From: Gibbula magus
Taxonomy: Eukaryota; Mollusca; Gastropoda; Trochida; Trochidae
NCBI GenBank assembly: GCA_936450465.1
Contig: OW388290.1
Location: 22,991,457-23,055,456, forward strand
Direction: 5' to 3'
DNA: 64,000 nucleotides
The notes below the pieces were generated by a model, which was not told where the DNA came from, searched no databases, and saw only the letters and a program-made list of their open reading frames with translations. Every line of letters begins with the position of its first letter. The stretch's first letter is position 1. Positions 56,732 to 64,000 of this stretch are shown one piece after another. Both the position numbers and the translations under genes were made by a program.

Positions 56732-59700
56732 AAACTAAACCTTGCGTACCTGTCAGCCAAAATTACCTGTCTGACAATGACACTAGGTGGACACTGTCCC
56801 CTCTCACCTGTACCAGGTGATCAGGTTGTGTATACTGTATATGTGGCGAAGGATTTGCTGCAAGTGTTCAATGTTCAATGTTCAATGTTCAGAGTGTTTT
56901 GGCTTTGCTGGAATTGTTTTAAAAAGTGACTACGTACATGATAAAAGGTGGACACTGTCACTTTTCGTCCTTAAAAACTGATCAAATTTATGTCAATATT
57001 CGTAAATTTTTAGTTACCAAGGTAACTTAGTTATATCAAACTATGGTTAGATGAATCACTTAAGCTGATGTCTGAAAGGTAACTAGGTACATGACAAAGA
57101 GGTACAATATAAAATGCAATGTTATTTAATTTTACAACATAATCCATTTTACATGAAATCTATTTCTGAGACAAGCTCCACATTGAAAATTTACCATCCT
57201 GAACTAATACAGTTTATATCAAATCCATTTTGACTGAGTCACGATACATATTAGAAAATTAATAACCACAACAGCTGTATGTCATATTATCGTCAAGCTG
57301 TATTCAATTTCATTATGTGTGAAAAAAAACCCATAATAATACTGGGTAGATCCGCATTTCATCTCGTATTAAAAGCAAAGCCTTATCATTAATAACAAAC
57401 CCTGAAGCAATCGTAAGAAGACATTCTAATCAGAGCCCCGATCTACAACAAGGGGAGATAAACAGGTTTGACACCTCCATAAATCTCCACCAAATTTATT
57501 ATTCATAAAAAACCATCTCGAGGTTTTTTTTTCTGGAATATTTTGCTGCTAAGATCAGTGAGGCCAGTTTGTCAGTTTTATTATTGATGTACCTGTCAGA
57601 TTTCTCCCTCGTTAGCCTGGGGCAGGTAGGCCAACCTGACGTAAATGAGGGACAAGACGGGTCCGAATGATGGCAGATTGGAGGCAATTTGTGCTGAATG
57701 ATAAACATATATCCAAGTATATATTGTTTGAGTGTTTGTCAATTTGCCAATGAAAATAACGCATCAAGGTTGTATAGCAGAGGAACATAGTGGTTGCGAT
57801 TCCTATAGATTGAGCACTCAGAAAGGTCAAGTGCAAATTACTTCAGAAGCTAAAGTAATATCCTTCCTGAAATTACTCTATCATCAAGTTTCGAGTAAAT
57901 TTGAAAAGCATAGGGGATAGGTGGGGAAAAGAGGGTAACCTTGAAATGTATAGGTATAATACATTTTCCTTAATATCATTCTTACATTAAGAACTTTCTA
58001 TATGACAAAGCAACAATCTTCCTTTTATACCATTACACATATTACCATAACGGAGACCTAACAGCAAGCCGGCCATTTTGAATGCATACATGTATCAAGT
58101 AGGATGAACTTCAGTGAATAACACGGCCCTATATCTATGAGATCACCTGATCATTCAATCTCGGAGAGATCAGATATGTCCATATTCTTCTGTAATGGAG
58201 TGGCCATGTTTGACCAGTGATGGCTCCTTGCACTGACAAATCACCCTCAGCTACCATCAATATACACATCAAAGCACTGCCTGGAGCTATCATATTCAAC
58301 TTTGAACTCTCACTGTCTCAATATACAAATGGCATTGGAGTAATTCATCAAGGTAAACTATAAGCATTTTCTTTGCACAATATTGTTAACTTTGAGATAA
58401 AACACAAATGAACTTGTTTTTAAAGCATTTTATCGTGATATTTATTGTCAGATACTTGCAACAAAAAAGAACATTCCCTAAATAAAAATGTGCTTATTAC
58501 ACCAAAATTTGTATTTGACCGTCAATATAAAATCCATGGTCCTGCATAAAGAATGAAGGAATAACAGACGAAATTGCAACTTTTAAATCTAGCATTTGAG
58601 ACAACTTTTAAATTAAGATTAGTCCATGAAATAGATTTGTCTGTTTCTAAATAATGCAACACCTTTTTATCTTTGGCCTAGCAATTTTATTCATGTGTAT
58701 TCATATAGATACAGATTTCATAGCATTCAAACCTTTCCGGCCCCTTTTGAAAAATGTTCACATAAATTTATGAATCCCAAGCCCCCCTTTGATCTCTCCT
58801 TAGGACAGAATTTATTTTAGCATTAGTTTGTGTTATGATCATTCTTGGCTTGAATCCTGCATTGCAATCCTCAACTGGCACCACAAATCTTTTTTAACCC
58901 TCCCTTTGTTTTAAAGGAGGTCACAATTACAATTTATAACCGTTTGTGTTATGATAATTCTCAGCTTGAATTCTCTAATGCATGTCCTAGATGAGACGCT
59001 GTACCACGAAGGCTGAACAATTGGTTAAGTGGACAGGGTGTTTACAGGGTACTTAGTGTTAAGTCTGGCTTATAGAGAACTACAGAAGCGAGGCCTGGCT
59101 GATCCTGTAGCAATGGAAGATACATCGACAGAACGTGGTGTCGTATTTCAATGGTTGGCAGGAGTGATGGACACTGGAGTAGGGTCGGGACAATAGAGGC
59201 TGAACGTTGTTCATAATACCCTATCTTAGAGAAACGTACATCACAACAATGACACTGAATATGTCCAGATAATACTGTATTGGTTTGACATAAAACCTAC
59301 TAAAAGGGTAAACAAATTTAAAACCCACGACAGTCTAACTTAATACTGTAAACTAATATGCCAGTATAACACTATGGGAGTGAATAGAATATTATGTGTG
59401 TAAGGTGAACATTTTCTTTCTGGCATTTGACAATCATTAGTTAAATGTTTACAATACCATATCTGATTTAACATAGAATATTATATTGCATGAGGACATA
59501 TCTCTGGTATGTGAGCCCATGATAGTCAATGAGAGACAAAGAATGTAATACTATATACTATGAAAGAGAAGGTTGTATATGAAATATTACAATCCCATGA
59601 TATTCTATCAGAAAAAAAAAATATGTAATATCTTAGATGGCCAGGGAGAATGTATTATCTCCAGCAGAAATTCAGCCCAGGCACTGAATTCTGCAAGGTG

Positions 59701-59829
59701 TTTTTGGTGGCCATGTTCTCACCATGCTGCCTATAGTATGGGGAGACCACTCCGGTGATAAACAGTGAAGTGTGGGTGAGACAATAAATGATGATACAAA
59801 ATGTATAGAAATCCCAGGGTGTACACACA

Positions 59830-60146
59830 GTGAGGTGACGTGAGGTGAGGTGAGTTGAGGTTTAACGCCGCTTTCAAGAGTATTTCACTTATATCGCGGC
59901 TGCTAGTATTATGGCAGGGAAAAAGCCAGAGACGCCATGTGGCTATGCATTGCGGTGAAACCTGAGAGCATCGACTGGAAGTAGGAAACTGTGGGTGGTA
60001 CTACACTGAAATTCAGTGTAACATTTACTGCGTGTAGAACAGTTCTCTACTGTAGACAAAGTTACCGTGCCCCTGGCGGGATTAGAACCCCGGACCTCTT
60101 GATCCAAAGCCGAACGCTCTAACCACTGCGCTATCCCGCCCCTGTA
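59830..60146 (-). repeat. Full-length tRNA-derived SINE
   Basis: On the minus strand it opens GGGGCGGGATAGCGCAGTGG, has A box TAGCGCAGTGG and B box GGTTCTAATCC, then AGAGAACTGTTCTACACGCA, CACTGAATTTCAGTGTAGTA and the tail CTTGAAAGCGGCGTTAAAC. It is the best-preserved of five copies or fragments in this window. Confidence 0.88.
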
Positions 60147-60637
60147 CACACAGCAACATTGCTGCAATGTTGTCTGTACAGAAGGAAGATTAAGTTTTGA
60201 TGAAGTTTACGTAATCTTTCACATTATAGTAATTTAAAACATAACAACTACATTCTGTCCACCATTCTAAGCCTCTAAATAATAAAAGTGTAAAATATTT
60301 GAAGGGGTTCTTACACATTTTTGTTGGAGAAAAAGGGAATGTTTAAGAATTAATTATGTCATTGCAAATATTTGTCCGTATCTTTTCCAATGCAGACATT
60401 ATGACTCATGCTATAAAACAGCTCATTCAGGGAATCGTCATAGAAAATCAACACTCACCAGGCATCAATTAAAGCTACAAAATATCTCTCTTTTAGAATC
60501 AGAAATTATCAAGTACCTTTTTTGTGGCTCCTCTCCCCCTCCTATCCATTTCAACGATGACACCACAACTGTATGATCTAGAAGCCTACAGTCTCACTAT
60601 GCATTGTTATAGCAGTCTGTGTGTCACATCCCAGGGT

Positions 60638-60770
60638 ATCAACCCTGTCTCCTACTCCATAAGAGATCAACCTTACGACCCGGTCAAAAGATGTCAACCC
60701 TGCATCCCAGTCCATGGGGGATCAACCCTGCATTCTAGTCCATAAAGGATCAACCATCAACCCTCATCTC
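60638..60770. repeat. Minisatellite, ~31-bp unit, 4 copies
   Basis: Units resemble GATCAACCCTGCATCCCAGT followed by CCATAAG. Drift between units is considerable. Confidence 0.75.
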
Positions 60771-61564
60771 AGTGTCTACCCTGCTTCAAGAACTGCCGAT
60801 GTTATGTTCATATCTGAATCATTCATGAGCTCCACACCTCTCCAAGCAAGCACATGCTCGGGCTGTGGCAACAATGCAGGCATTTTGACGCAAAGTGATA
60901 CATTATTGATTTCCTTGCACACAAAAACTTAGCATCTTCATCTGTTAAATTAAAATGTCGTATTGCAAACTTAATTGCTTTAGTTTCTGGAACTGGAATA
61001 TTGATATATGCACTGATTTTTTTAGGTTTATGATTTTGATAGTGGGAACTCCCCATTATTCAACAATTAATTATTACAAAGATCATATGTATGAATTATT
61101 AAATATTTATATGTTAATTTGGGTCAGTTCTTATATAACAGAGTGCATCTATATGGCTGATCTGACAACATGACTTCTGTCAATCATTAGCACAACACGA
61201 CATTTGACCCTCGTGCTGTTGGGTTACAATGCAACCATTGACTTTCTTTCAGTCTCTTGTTCATTACAGTTGCATGGGACACAATATGCAACACTGTCAA
61301 CTAAATACCTTTGATTAAATTTGACATGTCGTTATAACACCATGTAAAACATTATGTGATGTAGACAGAAATTTAATATACTTAACCAAAATGTTAATAA
61401 TCATACACCAAAATTCCAATACTGAAGTATCTTACAATTAAAATTATTATGGTCTAAATAATAATATTTTTGGGTGCTGTTTATTAACTATTTAAATATG
61501 AAAAGTGTTGTAATTAGTAATGATGTCCGACTGCAATAACATACAAGTACAATGACATGTGCAG

Positions 61565-61721
61565 TATTGTTCCTAGAGGGGGTCCTGGGGACATTTGCTC
61601 ACCTTTTTGGCTTGGTGTCCCTTAAAATTTGGAGATGTAGGATACTTTTACCATTGCAAAGGGTCCTACTTGTTCAGAAATGGCCAAAATGACCCCCTCA
61701 GGAGATCACCTAGGAACAACA
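61565..61721. repeat. Possible short inverted-repeat element
   Basis: GTTCCTAG with AGGGGGTC at the left and GACCCCCT with CTAGGAAC at the right face each other across about 120 bp. The right arm has extra bases between the two blocks. No target duplication was seen. Confidence 0.4.
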
Positions 61722-62381
61722 CTGCATGGGTTTGTGGGCAATGGACAACCATTAGTCTACTGAAATGTTTTTGTATCAGCAACATATGGGTTAATTTGAG
61801 AAGCATCACAACAATGTCTACAATCTCACAAGAAGGTTGCATAATTCCCATTGTCCTGCAGCATTGTACAACAAGGTTTGGTAATCATCAGGTAACAGAT
61901 AGATAAAGCCTTCTGTAGATGATGGTTACCTGTGTAAATAATAGCTTTCAGAAAATGTCTTATATTGCTTGCCAAACTTGTTAAGAAAGATTAATGTTTT
62001 TTAAATCAAAATTATACTTTTTTCTGTCACTTTCTTCAAAGTTAATTGTCATAGAGGATAATTGATATTTTTTTGCTTCTTAAAATTACACAGCTTCAAC
62101 ATATTGTTGAAGATTTGGTTATACTATAATTTGAACATTACTAATGTCTTTCCGTTTCAAACTGTCATTTTAAAAACTGTAATGATTATGCAAAAACTTT
62201 TTTCAAGTAAACAATCATCTGGATTTATTTTTGTGTTGCAGCCATCTTGCAATATAAGATCGACAATTTGACAAGGTATATTCCGTACAAAATTTCACAC
62301 ATTTCAAAATTGGTCATTGCAAGGTTTTGTACATAAGAAATGACAAATAAAATGTTTATGTTAAAAAAATCATATTTGGTG

Positions 62382-62637
62382 CATTAAAATCTACTGATAT
62401 TCCATAGATATATAACATTGAGGCAGAAAGAAAGCCTGAAGTACCATTGTAGATTTACATTTAAATAAAACCTTCCCACTAACAATGGCACTAAACTATA
62501 TGCTCATATTTAAGCGTTATCAAGTTGACACTTTTACTCTCCATAAAATCTAGACCAAATCAAACATTACTGACCGAATTCTGACCTGTCAGGTGGTCGT
62601 ATATATTTCATTTTCTCAGGCATTCATCAATAAATTT
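62382..62637 (+). repeat. Direct repeat, left copy (1365-bp spacing)
   Basis: Begins CATTAAAATCTACTGATATT and contains GCCTGAAGTACCATTGTAGA and GACCGAATTCTGACCTGTCA. Matches 63747-64000 with scattered substitutions. Confidence 0.9.
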
Positions 62638-63379
62638 GTTTACTCAACTACCAGAATCTAAAATAGTTATTGGCAATATACTTAATACTTTTAGATGGTT
62701 TTAGATAAATTCATACGATTTTCAAACGTAGCTTTTCAACTTTGATTCTCTTATAATGTTCAAGAATTCTTTCGTACCAAATCTGTTGTTATTGGATTTG
62801 TTCAAATTAATTTTAGAAAATTAGAAACTGATCAATGATTTCACAATTGAGATGAGTTTTACCTGTCCGAATAATGCCAATGTTAAAAAATTTGCCAAAA
62901 AAACTCAAAAATCTTCAAATGGTTTAAGTTAAAATTGAAAACAAGATATAAATAAGCTTGCTTGAAAGGAACAACCCCCAGACAACATGGCGCTTCAACG
63001 AAATCGTCAAATGTCAAACTGAGCTTTTTCAAAACATTTTTCTCACTTTTTGACATGTTAATTGACTTTCAAGTTAAGATTCACTTTGAAGCTGGAAGTT
63101 ATGTCATCTTCATATTTTTCATACTACGAAAAACAGTAAAACAATCAAGTAATGTGTCATCTGTCAATCATAACATGCACATAGGTGCACTAGACGCCGC
63201 CATTGCTGTTGTTAACTTAAATTTGTAAACTAAGAACACACAGTGATTTAGAGTACACTAGATATCGTCACTGCTTTTTGGCAATAAAAAGTTGTAAAAT
63301 TAATGTGAAAATATAGCATTTTTCTCATTCACATAATGCGAAAAAAACAGAATTGAAGATCCTTAACAAATGAACAATG

Positions 63380-63690
63380 ATTTTTAGTTGAATGCTGCTT
63401 TCAAGAATATTTCACTAATATGACGAATGCTGGTATTATTTCATGGACAAAGCCCTAAACGCCATGTGGCTATGAATTTATGAGAAACCTGCGAGCATCG
63501 GCTGGAACTAGCGAACCATGGGTAGTACTTCACTGAAATTCAGTGTAGCATTGCACAAAAACCATACTGCATATAGAACAATTCTCTACAACAGACAAGG
63601 TCGTCGAGCCCCTGGCAGGATTCGAACCCCAGACCTCCTGATCTGAAGCCAAACACACTAACCATAATGCTATATGCCACATCCCTGAGG
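63380..63690 (-). repeat. tRNA-derived SINE, older copy
   Basis: Same organisation as the copy near 60000: B box GGATTCGAACC in reverse at about 63620, TTCACTGAAATTCAGTGTAG, CATGTGGCTATGAATTTATG and tail GAATGCTGCTTTCAAGAATA. More diverged. Confidence 0.8.
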
Positions 63691-63746
63691 TGAGACATTT
63701 GCAATAGACAAACTGTTATTTTGAACAAACAAATGAAAATTAGATA

Positions 63747-64000
63747 CATTAAAATCTACTGATATTCCATAGATATATAACATTAAGGCAGGAAGAAAGC
63801 CTGAAGTACCATTGTAGATTGACATTTAAATAAAACCTGCCCACTAACAATGGCACTAAACTATATGCTCCAATTTAAGCTTTATCAAGTTGACACTTTT
63901 ACTCGCCATAAAATCTAAACCAAATGAAACATTACTGACCGAATTCTGACCTGTCAGGTGGTCGTATATATTTCATTTTCTCAGGTATTCATCAATAAAT
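63747..64000 (+). repeat. Direct repeat, right copy, cut by window edge
   Basis: Right-hand partner of 62382-62637 at a spacing of 1365 bp. The match continues to the last base of the window, so its full length is unknown. Confidence 0.9.

Larger units (their letters stand above)
53730..64000. other. Right-hand region without recognised genes
   Basis: AT-rich sequence with minisatellites (54400, 56053, 60638), short duplications (56137 and 56640), SINE copies (56410, 59830, 63380) and a long direct repeat (62382 and 63747). It may be upstream intron of the coiled-coil gene or intergenic. No PH-domain exon was found. Confidence 0.5.

Overview
This is eukaryotic nuclear DNA, most likely from a mollusc or another lophotrochozoan. 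The evidence is split genes with GT-AG introns, AT-rich intergenic and intronic sequence, tRNA-derived SINEs, many short inverted-repeat elements, and several copies of a 'CCCCGCC...GGCGGGG'-ended repeat family that I associate with molluscan genomes. The species cannot be read from the sequence. Most of the window is non-coding; the real coding content is five genes.

Layout: (1) 790-7794, minus strand: five exons encoding the first 178 residues of a mitochondrial dicarboxylate carrier (SLC25A10 type). The last third of the protein lies beyond the left edge. (2) 7795-12208: intergenic, with a minisatellite, a large (ATG)n tract and a short segment carrying a hammerhead-ribozyme-like core. (3) 12209-18170: two nearly identical intronless cytosolic HSP70 genes, divergently transcribed, forming an inverted repeat with arms of about 2.2 kb around a 1.6 kb spacer. 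Each has a TATA box, a CRE-like site and a heat-shock element. (4) 19340-29883, plus strand: a three-exon TOMM22 gene whose 9 kb first intron contains a MITE, older repeats and a 2.4-unit tandem array of 1283 bp. (5) 30130-37095: intergenic, dominated by a SINE, two copies of a CCCCGC-ended repeat (one with a different element nested inside it) and a MITE. (6) 37096-47768, minus strand, with candidate first exons at 53703 and 55399: a twelve-exon coiled-coil gene whose C-terminal half resembles the MPRIP/TRIOBP/outspread family, including one 4203-bp coding exon. (7) 53730-64000: no gene recognised; minisatellites, SINE copies and a 1365-bp-spaced direct repeat that runs off the right edge.

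The genes do not form an operon. HSP70, TOMM22 and SLC25A10 do meet in one process: cytosolic HSP70 delivers carrier precursors to the TOM receptors, and SLC25A10 is such a carrier. Their adjacency is an observation only, and I infer no co-regulation. No unmistakably new gene system was found. The best leads are the HSP70 palindrome with diverged heat-shock elements and a Gly-to-Cys change, the hammerhead-like motif, the hairpin-ended tandem array inside TOMM22, and the nested repeat whose units carry paired TCAAGGTCA sites. All exon boundaries were worked out by hand from splice consensus, reading phase and family similarity.
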